Shown here: piece after piece, positions 12,206 through 25,053 of the stretch
Numbering within the stretch: the first letter of the stretch is position 1
How the letters are laid out: each line of letters starts with the position of its first letter
Assembly: GCF_003254395.2 (NCBI RefSeq)
Contig: NC_037638.1
Span: 6,745,001 to 6,809,000, forward strand
DNA length: 64,000 nucleotides
Source of the DNA: Apis mellifera
Lineage: Eukaryota; Arthropoda; Insecta; Hymenoptera; Apidae
Direction: 5' to 3'
Made by a program: the position numbers and the translations under genes
Notes under the pieces: generated by a model
The model's database searches: none
The model's input: only the letters and a program-made list of their open reading frames with translations
Told to the model about the DNA's origin: nothing

Positions 12206-13278
12206 GTGAGTGGAGATCGATTTGTATAATTTTTTTCTTAATCACTTAAGAATCCGATTATTTCATTAAGTAAATCTCATTTATAATCGAAAAGCCAACG
12301 TATAATGATTAATGTATAATGATTAACGCATAATGATAGGTTAAGCTTGATTAACGAGAGAGATTGATTGAATCTTAGAAACTATAGACGAATTGTTTGA
12401 TTAGAGTTGAAAGAAGGGAAGAATATATTGGGTTGTTGAATCCATGACCATTTTTAGATAGATTATTGAAAATTTAGAATCTCACTAATGTATAGCTTGG
12501 AATTTGAGAATCGGAACATTTTGAGGTTAGAATGTTGTTAGTGCAGAAGATACTTTTTTTGGGTAAACTTTGAGTATAATTGAGGTAATTTTTTAAATTG
12601 TCGTTTAATTAAATTACAATAGACGCAAATTAAGTAAATAATTACGTTATTATTCGTATGTATATACACGTTCTACTTTCACTCCTATAATTTAGCTGCT
12701 TAATTTTGTAATTAATTTTGTAATTCGCTCCAGAGAGGGAAGCTAAAAAGCCGACTGACGCGCAATATAAATTTGGCATTAAATAACTTAGTAGCTTTTA
12801 ATTAATAATAATTTTAATAATACGTATAATTCAATATTTAAAATTCTTTTAAAAAAAGAAAGGAAAATTTTAGAAATAATCGTTGAAAAACGAGTATTTA
12901 TTTTAAGAATCGTCTACTTTTTAATTCAAACTAGAGAAATTATTATCGATTCTATACGCATCTTACAGAATCTCTTCGCGTACCAGAGAAATCAAAAAAG
13001 AAATTTTCGAAATTATTTGAAATACGATATCAAAAAAATTTCGTTTATCAATATTGAACGTGAGATGTCAAAGTGCAGCATAATAAGATATGCGGTTGTG
13101 AAGAAAATCGGTGAAAACCTTTGGAAATTTCGCAGTGAAATAATAGATAGATCGGGGAAAGTTGGCGTGACAGGAAATGTCAGCCGGTTGAAGGGCACTT
13201 TCTCTGGAGCGGCTTTGAACGTCGTACGAACTAGTTTCTCGAGTTTGGTAGTGTGAGTAGCGTATTTCCGGTTGGCAG
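12206..13278 (+). other. KCNQ: KCNQ intron
   Basis: AT-rich intron ending in TTGGCAG at 13278. It has short direct repeats of GTATAATGATTAA near 12300-12340. No exon seen. Confidence 0.85.
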
Positions 13279-13371
13279 GGGAAGCCTCTTCACCTCGCAG
13301 ACGAGCTCCGTCACGGAGGCTACCAGCGACGAAATCGACATTGATATCGAGGAACCTCAGAGGGTTACCAC
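13279..13371 (+). CDS. KCNQ: KCNQ exon: acidic linker before helix B
   Basis: This exon is 93 nt, entered with one base completing an Arg codon and left in phase 2 at donor AC|GTAAGT. It encodes GSLFTSQTSSVTEATS followed by the acidic stretch DEIDIDIEEPQRVT. It continues the helix A-B linker. Its length and phase agree with both neighbours, which is the main support because the sequence itself is not strongly conserved. Confidence 0.88.
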
Positions 13372-14899
13372 GTAAGTACTAAGCTTCTTCCTTATGCCAT
13401 CTCGTGCGGATTTTCGCGCGGAAATATACGTAGAGAACGTTTTAAGGAGGAAATAGAGGGAAACGACTTGTGAGTTCTATATATTGAAAAAATAGTTTGG
13501 AAATAGTATTTTTTGAGAGGAAGGGGGGATATTTTTTAAAAGAAAGAGGCGGAGATATTGAGATAGATATTGAGTAGCTTACTCATACTTCAAGATACAT
13601 TAGTGTATCTTGAAGTATTTTTTCAAATGAATAATTGTTGATACAATTTTATCAGTATTTTAACTTTTATTTTAGCTTTAAAAATAATTTAGAGAACTTA
13701 TAAATTTTAACTCAGATTATGTAATAGAAATTTTTTATGGAGTTCGAAAATAGTAGTTATCGATTATTTTTCGTTTGCGCACCAATAACAAACAACGTGG
13801 AAAATCAAGTTGACCAGAGAATCGTCTGTATCTTTATGCAAATTAGTTTCATTTTGCATGCGGGATCGATATTAACCGAAGAATTTTCGTCCGGCATATA
13901 CATACGTATAGTAGGTCTCTACTGTATGATACAACGCTCGAAATGGCTCGAAACAGCAATTCGATTCAACTGGATCTCGTTAGTATTAAACGCGCTACGA
14001 TTCGTACGAATCTCCACATTCGATCGATCTTTGAATTCACCGCAAAGGAAATACGTAAAGTGTGCGGCTAGCAGAAATTTGAATTGCGGTCGAGGATTGC
14101 TGTTGAAATACACAGTGATGTATTTGAACGGTAGCCTTTATGGAGAGATAAAAAAGGATTTTCGAATATATTTTATACTTTTAATTTCAAATTACCAACT
14201 TTCCTCATAATAGATTTAATTTTAATATTCGATCGATTACTTTGTTCTCGTTATTTCGATCATATTCCGTAAAAAAAGAGAGTAAAAATTATCAATTTTA
14301 ATACTCTATTATTATATCTTTACGTAGATTCCTCTTCGGCTTTGTTCGTCAAAGATCGGCCACGATCGAGCTCCTCCCGTTAATGATTGGATCGTGGAAC
14401 GAAGCCGAACGTACCCGAACTTTGCCGAATTAACGCGAAGTCGAATTATCTGCTCGATCGTACGCCAAGCATCGATTAATCAACTGTTTCGGGATCTCGC
14501 TCGAATTTTTTCTACGTATAAAGAAATTATATCATTAAAAAAGTGATCTTCGACGAACGCGTAAAATCAGTGATCGTGTGAAAAAGCGAAATTACAAGAA
14601 GCAAATCTCTCGAGCTCGTGGCATTGACATTTCGAGGAAGTCTCCATTCTCGAAAACGGAACGGAACGTTACCTCGCTCTCCTGAAAAAAGCTCTTCTCT
14701 CCTTCTCTCGTCTGTCTCTTCCACACCTCCCCCTCCCTCGAAAAAGCACCGTACGTAAGTGCTTTTTTCACCGGTGCATTACTCCGCTTCACGGACGGCC
14801 TACATCCTTTGCTAGTCTGCCACTCGAACCTCCGACACAAAGACAAGTCGCATTTCGAAGTTTCTCTGTTTTCTATCCGCGTTCTCCTCGCGACTCGCC

Positions 14900-15005
<106 letters not shown>

Positions 15006-15597
15006 TCTTTTTCTCTCTCTCTCTTTTTTCTTTTTTTTTCCACTTTCCTTCGTTTCGAAGCGTGAGCTTTCCAACAGCTTTGCCGTTGAAACGTGAAATC
15101 GTTTGTGAAAATAGCCGACTGGGTTTTTCGCCCAGCCACTCCAATTTTTTCCTGTGAATTAAGAATTTGTGCGACACATTTGTGAATGAAGAATTGAAGA
15201 ATACCGAGTCGTTTAGAATGCGAGGAAAGAAGGGGAGGGAGAGAATAGAGGGGAAGATCTCGTTTTAAATTCTTTCTATTGAAGCGCGGCCACACGGATG
15301 TTTTTCTTATTATTTGCAGGAGGATGTTCGCGGAAGCGTGATTAATTTCTGGACGGAAAAAGTGGAGAGTTTTTAGAAATTATCTTATTTACGTAAAATA
15401 TATATTTTTTTTTTTATTTAGTATGAATTTCACAACTTTCCAAAATTTAATATAAGTGGTCTCCTTCGTAAGTGCTATTGGAATTTTCTTTTGTCCCGAG
15501 TAAGAATATGTTGACTATGCTTTTCGGAAAAGATCAAATTTGTAAAATTTCCTCGGCGAAAATTTGATATTCGTATTACTTTTCTTCCAAGAAAGAA

Positions 15598-15600
<3 letters not shown>

Positions 15601-15641
<41 letters not shown>
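15601..15641. repeat. AT microsatellite
   Basis: About 41 bp of pure AT dinucleotide flanked by AAAGAAAAA on both sides. Confidence 0.97.
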
Positions 15642-15644
<3 letters not shown>

Positions 15645-16287
15645 AAAAAAAATCTCAACGATAAAAGATATTGAAATATCAATTGTTCGAGATCATTGTT
15701 AGATAACACGAATCCACCTCTCTCGAAGGATATATACGAAATCTTTCTCGTGTTCCATTTTACGCTCCTTGGCGAGGGAAGCGTGTTTGCTCGCGGTAAA
15801 GCGACGTTGAAATCGTAAACAACGGCGGCCACTTTCCCCAGTAACGTCTCTGTGAAGAGTTGGGAGAGCGTAGGCGGATTGGTACACGCGTGTCGCGCCA
15901 TAGCGGCAGCTACTTGAATCCGACGACGAAGTGTGTTTGCGTATAATTTGGTATATCGACAGGCGATGTTAGGCGAACGATCGATAACCATTGTCGTTTT
16001 CTCCTCGGCCGATAATTATATTTTACGATATATCGGTCGTGAAACGCGACGATAAAAACAAACACAACATCTCTCTTCTTTAATTTCCTTTTTTTTATTT
16101 TTACTCTATTCTTCTTATCCTCGTTTATTGATCGAAACTTTTCGAAAAATTCTCTCTCTCTCTTTCTTTCTCTCTCTCTAAATTTTAAACGAAGTTCGAG
16201 TGACAAATATTACTTTTTATCATCGGAGTAAAGATGATGCACGCTTGTTGTCGAATTCACTAAAAATAGGATCGCTGTTATTTTCAG

Positions 16288-16444
16288 GCTGACGGAGGCG
16301 CATCGAAACGCCATAAGGGCGATCAGGAAGATCAAGTATTTCGTGGCCAGAAGGAAGTTTCAGCAGGCGCGGAAACCGTACGATGTACGTGATGTGATCG
16401 AGCAGTACAGCCAAGGCCACTTGAACATGATGGTTCGAATCAAG
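16288..16444 (+). CDS. KCNQ: KCNQ exon: calmodulin-binding helix B and start of helix C
   Basis: This exon is 157 nt, entered in phase 2 and left in phase 0 at donor AAG|GTGAGT. It encodes RAIRKIKYFVARRKFQQARKPYDV, matching KCNQ helix B, which pairs with helix A to hold calmodulin. DVIEQYSQGHLNMMVRIK follows and begins helix C. The PYDVxDVIEQYSxGHL block is one of the most conserved cytoplasmic signatures of the family, so the call is very secure. The basic residues around ARRKFQQARK lie where PIP2 and calmodulin contacts are known in vertebrate channels. Confidence 0.97.
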
Positions 16445-19400
16445 GTGAGTTGCTATCCTAATCCGCCCGCCCGACCGTTCACCGACCTCCACCACTTACC
16501 GACGCATCGTAATGCATGTTACCTGTCCGATAAATGTCCGATCTACGCCACTTGTCAGACTGATCACGATCGATCTATATTATCTATCTATTTCGTTTTT
16601 CTCCTATTACAGTTGACAATTGATATTGACGGAATTACGGAACGGTATAATTGTGTGTGATGTTTCAAAAATTCAAGATCCCATGATCTCTATCGTTCAA
16701 AGATTAAAGGAGGGGGGGAAGCTCGATTCCCCTCCTTTTTGCCGATGCGAATATTAATGTTTACATGTTTGCACACGCGTATCAAATATCATCTGGAGAC
16801 GGATAAAGAATCAAAGGGAAATACTTTCCGAATGTAAATCCTGGTTTAATAATTTCCTAGGATCAACTACTAGGGAAATCAAACGCGACTCTGATAACTG
16901 ATTTAAAAAAAAAGAAAAATCAATGTTTCACGAATCACATCTGTGATTCTGCTGACTTCTGATCGTTTTATTATCCGTGATAATGCGCATCGATTCTCTC
17001 CTTTTCTCTAGGAAAAAAAAAGGGAAAAATAGGGAAGAAAAGAAAAAGAAAAAAAGGAGGAGGAAAAGGACGGAACAAAGGGAGAAAGAAAATCGGTCAT
17101 CGAGGCGAGTAACGTTTAACATTTCGCGATAGAACGCGCTGTGTGAAAGACAATGGCGGCCTGTGTTGTATCGTTTCTCCATCGGGTGGGGGGGGGGGGG
17201 GGGAAATGCAGATCGCGCGTCGTCGACAATTATTACGTCGCTGCCAATCGCTTCGAGCCGAGTAAAGCCAATGTCGTAACAATAGGCCAACGGTCCGCGT
17301 TTAAACGATCGAGGGTCGAACGTATTCAAAATGCAATTATATTTTAGAGGATAATCTTTTCTTCGATTTACAAAATTGATATTATTTTATTTTCATATTT
17401 TTTTTTTTTTTTTTAGATTTAAACGTGAAATCGTCGAATTGTGTTAATGTTAACTTATGGAATTTTTGTGTAGTGATAAAAATGGTTTATTACAAAGTTC
17501 ATTGTTAATAAGTTGTTCTGTCAAAAATTACTCTCGCAGTATCACTATCTTATTTCAATAATTTTTTAACATTTAGGCTAATAAATAAGCTTTCATCTTT
17601 TAATTTTGAAGAATAAATTTAATATCCTAGTCGATACGAAATTTTCTTATCATTACGCAATTACGTATGCATTATTCAACTAGAAACGAACGTTTGTCCA
17701 AATCTAGGTTTAATTATTTTAGAAGGTCGCGATAAATAATCCTCTTCGAATCCCAGGAAATGCACAATAGCGCATTACTATTACATTATCCGGAATATTG
17801 CTGTTCAACTAGGAATTGGAATTGTTTGACCAAATTCGACGTAATCCACGTTCTATGTCACGAAATATAATGCAACGATTTTCACTAAACACGATTGTCT
17901 CTACAAAAATTTTATTAAAAATGAACATTCATTGATCATTCATTTGGAAATTTAAAAAAAAATCTTAATAAAACGCGTTATTATCCTTTTACTTATTATT
18001 CGAAACATATGTTCGCAAAAAATTTTTTTCGCAACGTTTGCAATCTCGGCCGGAAACGACGAGAAACGGCGCGATTATTCAAATTCGAACGATCGATCAT
18101 GGAAAGATATTATTTGTTATATCGTTTCGAATGGGGATCAGGCTTTATTATATGACGCGTTCAGAGAATCGATAACATCCTTAAACCTTCGTGCCACCAC
18201 GTTAAAATGACGTTTCCCTCTTCTCGTAATTCTCAACTTTATGGTACACGTCGTTTCATTGTATCGTCGTGATAAACGAATAATAGTTTCCAGGCCTTTA
18301 CAGAAACTTCGATTTATTATATTATCGAATTGATATTATTAGCTCGAGATATAAATGTAATTTCTTGAAATCAATCAGAATTTTTATTTTTGAAATTGAT
18401 GTTTTAGGAATTTTTCTAAAATTTTTAATTGATTTAATTATGTATGCATTTTTTAATTTCTAAATTTTTTTGATTATTTTTAATTGATTTAATTATGTGT
18501 GCATTTTTTAATTTCTAAATTTAATTGATTATTTTTTTAAGTCTCGTATTACAAAAATTATAATATAAATATTTTTTATACACAAATACTTTTCTAGAAA
18601 GTTTTCAAAAAGATAAGAATAATTTCAAAATTATTAGTACTTCTAGAATTTAAAAAAATTTCTAAATATAATTTATAATATTTTTCGTTCGAATGTAATT
18701 TTATCCACGAAAACGTTGAAATCTCTTGTCAACACGTATCAATATTAATTTATCATCGGCATTGAAACAAGTTGGCGCTATTTATCGTTACTTGTTGCCC
18801 GTGAAATGGAATTAATTAACAAAGCTGATTAAACGATGCCTCGACATAATTAATTTCGTCCCCTCCTCGATAATGCATCGACGTTTAATGTTGTTTTTCG
18901 ATCGCGGATAATGAACAAGATAATGCAATATTCGCACACGAAAATTGGCTACACTGTGCTGCGATCCAATTAAACGTTTCTCGCGTCTCCGTGTGTGCGC
19001 GCGAGACAGGACAAGTCGTAAGTTGTAACCGAATTGTCGTTTGTTGAGTTGTCTGTTTGATTTGGATCCGCGATTAAATAAACGTGTCTCGATAGTGGAA
19101 AACCTAGTGCGCTCTTGTTTGTAAGAATTGAGAAGAAATGTGAAAATATACAATAGTTATATAACATAGAATTGATCAAAATTTAAATCTTATTGTGAAA
19201 GAATTTTGAGATGAATTTGTAAAATTTGAATATTGATTTATCTACGAGATTGAATAAAATAGAAATAATAGGAACGAGAAGAAAATTTATATTTTCTTTT
19301 GCTTTTAACGTTACCAGTGAATATTAAATTCCTATTAGAATTTCAGACTGCTGGAGAAATAAATCTAATTTTCCTTTGAAATAAAATTATGTAATGTAGC

Positions 19401-19596
19401 TCGAAAAAGATCTCAAGAATTATTCCTTCGTTATTTCTCTCGCGATTCTAAAAATGTAATATGAAACAATTCTCAAATATATATATATATGTGTGTGTAT
19501 AACGTTCCGGGTAATAAAATTGAAAAAAAAAGGAAACCGGTTATTTCTATTTAATTCTACGCTACGTTATCTCGTTTAACCTGCGCCTTTTCACAG
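16445..19596 (+). other. KCNQ: KCNQ intron
   Basis: An AT-rich intron of about 3.15 kb ending in TTTTCACAG. It includes a 16-G run near 17190 and a tandem duplication near 18424-18535. No exon seen. Confidence 0.85.
18424..18535. repeat. Tandem duplication, about 55 bp
   Basis: TTTAATTGATTTAATTATG, then TGCATTTTTTAATTTCTAAA, occurs twice in tandem with one or two changes. Confidence 0.85.
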
Positions 19597-19719
19597 GAGT
19601 TGCAGAGGAGATTGGACCAGACCCTGGGCAAACCGGGCAGCTACCTAGCAGGAATCGACCGAGCAGGGAACGTGAAGCCAATGACTATAGGCGCGCGCTT
19701 ATACAGGGTCGAGCAGCAG
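19597..19719 (+). CDS. KCNQ: KCNQ exon: helix C continuation and C-D linker
   Basis: This exon is 123 nt, 41 codons, phase 0 at both ends, with donor CAG|GTGAGT. It begins ELQRRLDQTLGKPGSY, which continues helix C and matches the family pattern LQxRxDQxLGK. The linker GNVKPMTIGARLYRVEQQ leads into helix D. Helices C and D form the assembly domain that sets KCNQ tetramer formation. The call is secure from both sequence and phase. Confidence 0.95.
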
Positions 19720-21069
19720 GTGAGTTCACGACCTTTCTTCCGGCTCTGTGTCATTTCTAATACTCGTTATTTTATTTTATTTTTTTTCGAGGATGGAAAC
19801 TTTCTTTCACGTATATTCACATATTTTACAAACATTTATAGATAGTGATGGGATAAAGTATAAATTCAATCGTAAAATTTTCTTCATTGATATCTTAAAA
19901 CGCGATAGTTTTAATTTAAATCGAACACGAGATACTTTCGTTATTAGGGACTGTATATATTTGAATTCGGAACAGTTCGGGAAACGTCGGGAGAGATCGG
20001 TTGAGATTCGGATACACTCGTATTACGGGAGGGGGTTCGAGTGAGTTCGGCAAAGATCGGATACGATCGGTTTTTCATCGAATAAGCGGTATAAATAGAT
20101 TTTAGATTTTTCCATCTTTGCAGAAACTTATTCTGTCGTGATAAAATGGAATTTTATGAAACGAAGCCTTGATATTAGATTTAACTTGGATGTGAAAATA
20201 CATGTTAAACTTAATCCCATCGCTACAGTTACAAGTGGACGAATGTAATGAGAGGGATATAATTTTCAATTCGATGAAGGTCTGCACAGCTTTGTGCTCG
20301 AGCATTCGGTTTCAATTCGATCGGATTAACGCGGACACAATTGTGCCACTGGATTCTCCAATGGTAGAGATTAAAAAAAATTTGTTAAATTATCAATATA
20401 TATGTATCTGTGTCTAGAAAACACGTATTATTGAAATGAATTGTTAAATTGCCTTTAAATTATTAGATCATTGAAATTAATCATGCAATTCGAAATATCT
20501 ATTATCAACTCTTTGTCGAATCATATTACATTTCACATAACACATGTTTTCATAAAGCACATCATCCATTGTTACGAATATTATTCCTTTCAAATTCATC
20601 AAGCATTAACACACTTTGCTACAATATAATTATATAAAGATTACAAATTACAATCATACCAAAAGATTAATACGATTGTAATTATTGTAAAAATTAATAT
20701 GATTAATAATATTCATAGATTATTATATAATCTTTTCCTATAATTATATAATATACTTTCGTAACAAATTTTAATCTTAATTTTATTTAAAAAAATTTGA
20801 AACAAAAACACAAATACAACTTTTCCTATTTCTCCCCGACAAACTTTCTGAACAAACTCCATTTATTAACTTTTCGTTCCCAATCTTCAAAATAAAATCT
20901 TCAAATGAGAAAAAAGAAACGAGAAAAAAGGAAAAGAAAAAAAAAAATAAGAAAAACGAGAGAAAGTGAAAAGAAAAATACCTTCTCTCCTCCAGAGAGC
21001 AGAGATTCTTCTATCCGCAGGGACGAGCGAGAAGATTGATTCTCACATGGAAACTATTTCTGTCCGCAG
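19720..21069 (+). other. KCNQ: KCNQ intron
   Basis: AT-rich intron with an A/G-rich stretch near 20900-20980. It ends in TTTCTGTCCGCAG. No exon seen. Confidence 0.85.
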
Positions 21070-21171
21070 TTGTCCGTGATGGACAAGAAATTGGACCAGC
21101 TGGTCTACGTGCTGAACGCGGTGGCACAAAAGCAACAAATACCCCTGAGGAGTATAGAGGACGACGTGTAA
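21070..21171 (+). CDS. KCNQ: KCNQ last exon A: helix D and C-terminus
   Basis: This exon is 102 nt including TAA. It encodes 33 residues beginning LSVMDKKLDQLVYV and ending IEDDV. With the preceding RVEQQ it forms helix D, the short tetramerising coiled coil; Leu, Met, Leu and Val fall at heptad-like spacing. The final DDV would fit a class III PDZ ligand (acidic residue at -2, hydrophobic at 0), but that is inference. The exons in this window sum to 340 or 345 residues depending on the linker-exon acceptor. A second copy of this exon lies at 38247. Confidence 0.95.
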   Translation: MSVMDKKLDQLVYVLNAVAQKQQIPLRSIEDDV

Positions 21172-23950
21172 CAGAGAGCCCCCGGCGAGCTCGTGCCATC
21201 TATTTCGCGATCACCGGCAATACCATGGACTTTGCCTCGTGTTACCATAACCAACGTCGCGGCGAATATGTTAAGCAAAAGCGGTTGAATCCGCGATCGG
21301 CCTTGTGCGCCCGGCCGCAAATGCAGGGATCTTTCTTACCTACGCGTACATAGATAAAAGTAAAAGTTCGAAAGAAATTGGAGATACTGGACGATTTTTG
21401 TTCTCGACGATTGTTTTATATTAATTATTTATGGGTTTCTTATTGCTATTTCGATTAAAGAATATTGGATGAAGTGGAGAAATGGATTGTGAGGTTTGAG
21501 AGAATTTTGGGAATAGTTTTGGAAATGATGAATGTTGAGAAATATGCGAAGAAATGATGAATCGATAAAAATTTGGAAGACTTCTGAAAAAGTAGAAACG
21601 TGTTACGTAAGATTTAAAAGAAATTTGAAAGAAGTAACGAATTGAGAAAAATTTGGAAAAGTTTTAAGAGAAGTGATGAATTCCACAGAATTTTGGAAAA
21701 TATTGGAAAAAAATTATAAATTGCAAAGAATTTTTTGAGAGGTTTTGAAAATGAATTATGAAGAATTTAGAAAAATATCAACGAAAAATTCATAAATAAT
21801 TCTCAAATATATTGAAAGAAACAACGAATCACGAAAACGAAAGAAAATGATGGATAAATCGAAGATAAAAGTTTAAGATAGATTTAACGAAAGTGAAAAT
21901 TATCAAATAAGTGGAAAAAGAAGAGATTGTGCAGTTATTGGATAAGGATCGATTAATTAAGAATTTATAACGAATAAAAAAGAAGAATTATTTAAAATTA
22001 AAATTTAATTGACATCAAGAACTTAACGAAAGTTAAAAATTTGAAAACTTACTTTCTCTAAAGAAATTTTATAATTTTATAATTTACATCTATTCGTAAA
22101 TAATATGGAATCTCGCCGAAAAATCTCATTGAACTTTATACGAAAATATCCAAAGGATTACAAGAAAGAAAATCATCTTTACTTTTTGCATAAACCTGGA
22201 ACCAAGAATGAATTAAATATTATTCAATTTTTCAAATTATTCGAATATTTCATTCAATTATCATAAAAAAAAAACAAGAAAGATAGTACCTGAATTACAT
22301 TCAAAGCAAAAGATCTATAGATAATCAGAAAATCGTCCAACATACAGAAACTCCTTTACAATCGCAAAGAAACCAAACTAAAAAAAGGAACAAAAAAAAG
22401 AAAAAAATTAAAAATATAAAAAAAAAAAGTTTTCTTTGACATTGTTCGTACCTCGTCGTAAAGAAAAGAAAAGGAAAAAAAAAAGATTCGTAAAATCCTC
22501 CAGCCCAGAGGGCGCCTATCTCCGGGAAGAAATCGACTTAGATATCCTATAAAGGAATTTGACGGGAGCAAAGCTCACTTTAAACGTCGTCGCTTATATA
22601 TACTTCCTCTACTGATACTAATCAGTGGTCCTCGGAGAATAGCCTTCATAAAACCGATCACGCTAAACGCACAGGAACGATTGTTCTCTTCGAACAAAAT
22701 TGGGAATCGAAACGTTGGAAGAGTATAAAGTTGAATAATAACTTGAAAATAATAATAATAATAATAATAATAAACGAAAAACAAAGAAAAATATATTCAC
22801 CATATCGATCGTGAGTTCTCGATATATAATGTAACTAAAAGAGATCGATGTTTTTGGACTATACAAAAGTAAACGCATCGAAAGATCGATCGATAAAAAG
22901 GTGTTTATATGGTAGAATGGTAATAAGACGGTCGGTAATAAAAAATTTGTTCCGAAAGAGCAGTTTAGGTACGCGAAAGAAATGAATGCAAACGTATTGG
23001 GAACATCATTTGGGCCAACTAGGAATAATAGAGAGGAACAATAAGCAAATATAAAGAAAAAAAACTTCCTAGGCGAGATATATCTCTATAGGCTATACAT
23101 AATATATTATATATATATATATATACACATACATACAGATAAAACTTCTAGTCTCTGCTGGTAATAACGATCAATTATTAAGCCTTAAAATTAATCACGA
23201 AACTTTGATCATCTTGTTGCTAATCTAGTTAGAAAGGAATCGAAATACATATATGTATAACTGCGTGTACCAATGGGTACATGTATTGTACAGATACGCG
23301 GTTATCGAGTTCTATATATACATTGCTAGAAAATATTTTTCTTTTTTTTTTCCTCTCTTTTTCTCTCTCTCTCTCTTTCCTTCTTTCGATTTTTAGCACA
23401 AACGCGCCATCTTATATAGAGAATACGCGAGAACGTTATACATATATATACGTGTATATGAATGCTTTGAAAAAATAATAAAAATGTTGAAATAATATCG
23501 TCTCCTCATACGATTATAGCGAACAGATTTTTATTATAAAAAAATTAAAAAAAAAAAAAAAAAAGAAAAGATCGCATCACCCTGTTCGATATGGGTTCGT
23601 TCCTTCTGCGAGCTGCAAATTCTTTTGGGCTTGCATTTAGCGATCTTTCAAATAGTGAATGAAGCAATATTACTTGTGGGTGTACAGGATATTCGTTTTT
23701 AAATTTTTTTTTATTACATTAGATTTGTTATAGAAAGAATTATTAATTGATGATTGAATTTGAATCATTTTGATCCCGTTCGTAATATTGTATATATGTC
23801 TTTCGGAAGTATGTTTTGTTTCGTATTGTAAAGGGGAATGGAACACGCGATGTAAATAAAGTCGTTCGCGCTTGTATCGACTGTGTGTTTCGACGGCGGC
23901 ATTGTGCTCGAGACCACGAACGAGTACGTACCGTTGTACGAGAGTTCAAG
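21172..23950 (+). other. KCNQ: KCNQ 3' UTR or downstream flank
   Basis: No coding sequence follows the stop. From about 21440 to 21960 the plus strand is strongly purine-rich and made of loosely repeated GAAATGATGAAT and AATTTGGAAAA phrases. Possible AATAAA signals occur near 21973, 22937, 23477 and 23853, but sequence alone does not show which is used. If the downstream exon copy is used, all of this is intron for that isoform. Confidence 0.45.
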
Positions 23951-25018
23951 ATCGGATAATTTTAATCTATTTAAAAGTTAAAATAATAAAAAAAACTATT
24001 GATAAAATATTGAAAAGTCAAAACAAGGATGCGTGAAAAGAAAAATTTTAATAACAATTGGAAATTATTTATTTTCAAGAATATCGGGAAAATATTCGAA
24101 GAATTTTTATTCACGCATATTTTTTTATTGGTTTAAGTACCGTGTCGTTGTATCACGAACATCCTGTATAAGCCCATACCGCTCGTGGACGTATATAAAG
24201 CATAAAGAATCTTACATTCTAGTATGCCACGAAATATGTGAAAGAAACACAATGGCGGTGTACATATACATATTTCAAGAGTAAAAATAATAAAAAGGAG
24301 AAAGAGAAACAAAAAATCGGAATATATTCTGCATATATATATATATACATATTAATATAAATACATTTATATTTTCTACGTAGGTTATCGAATACGTATC
24401 GGCACGTAAAAAAACCGTAATATTAATCGACACCGTTAAGATATTATATGCGTAAAACTCACGTCTAATTTCTAAGCGACTTGTGTGTACGCGTGAGTGT
24501 GCGTGACGTAGCGCAAGAAACATTTTCCTACTTCAATATTTCTCATCTTTCGAGTCGACCATTCGAGTGTAAAAGAATATGAAGAAAAATAATCAAATAT
24601 ATTTCTCTATAAGGCTTAATAATCTACAGTGAATTGAACAGATAAGATCACATTTCAAATTCCATTTTAATATTTCAAACATTAAATTTCAAATTACTAT
24701 TAAATTGTAAAAAATGATTTAAAAGAAAAGGAATTTTAATGATTAAAAAAAATAATATAAATTTATATCTTTCAAGAGGAAGGAATATCATTTCGGAATT
24801 TTCAATTTTCTAATTCTTTAAAATAGTTAAATTGGACTAACTTTTATCGAAAGGAAATACAAAAAATTTTTCACTCGAATGGTTTAAACCAACGGCCATC
24901 CTTTATCTTATCTTGAAATCCTATATCGTTCGTTTTCACGAGACACACGAAATTTGATCTCTCGAAATTCACGAAAGTGTTTGCAAAGCGTCTCGTTTTA
25001 ATCTCGACTACTCACACA

Positions 25019-25053
<35 letters not shown>

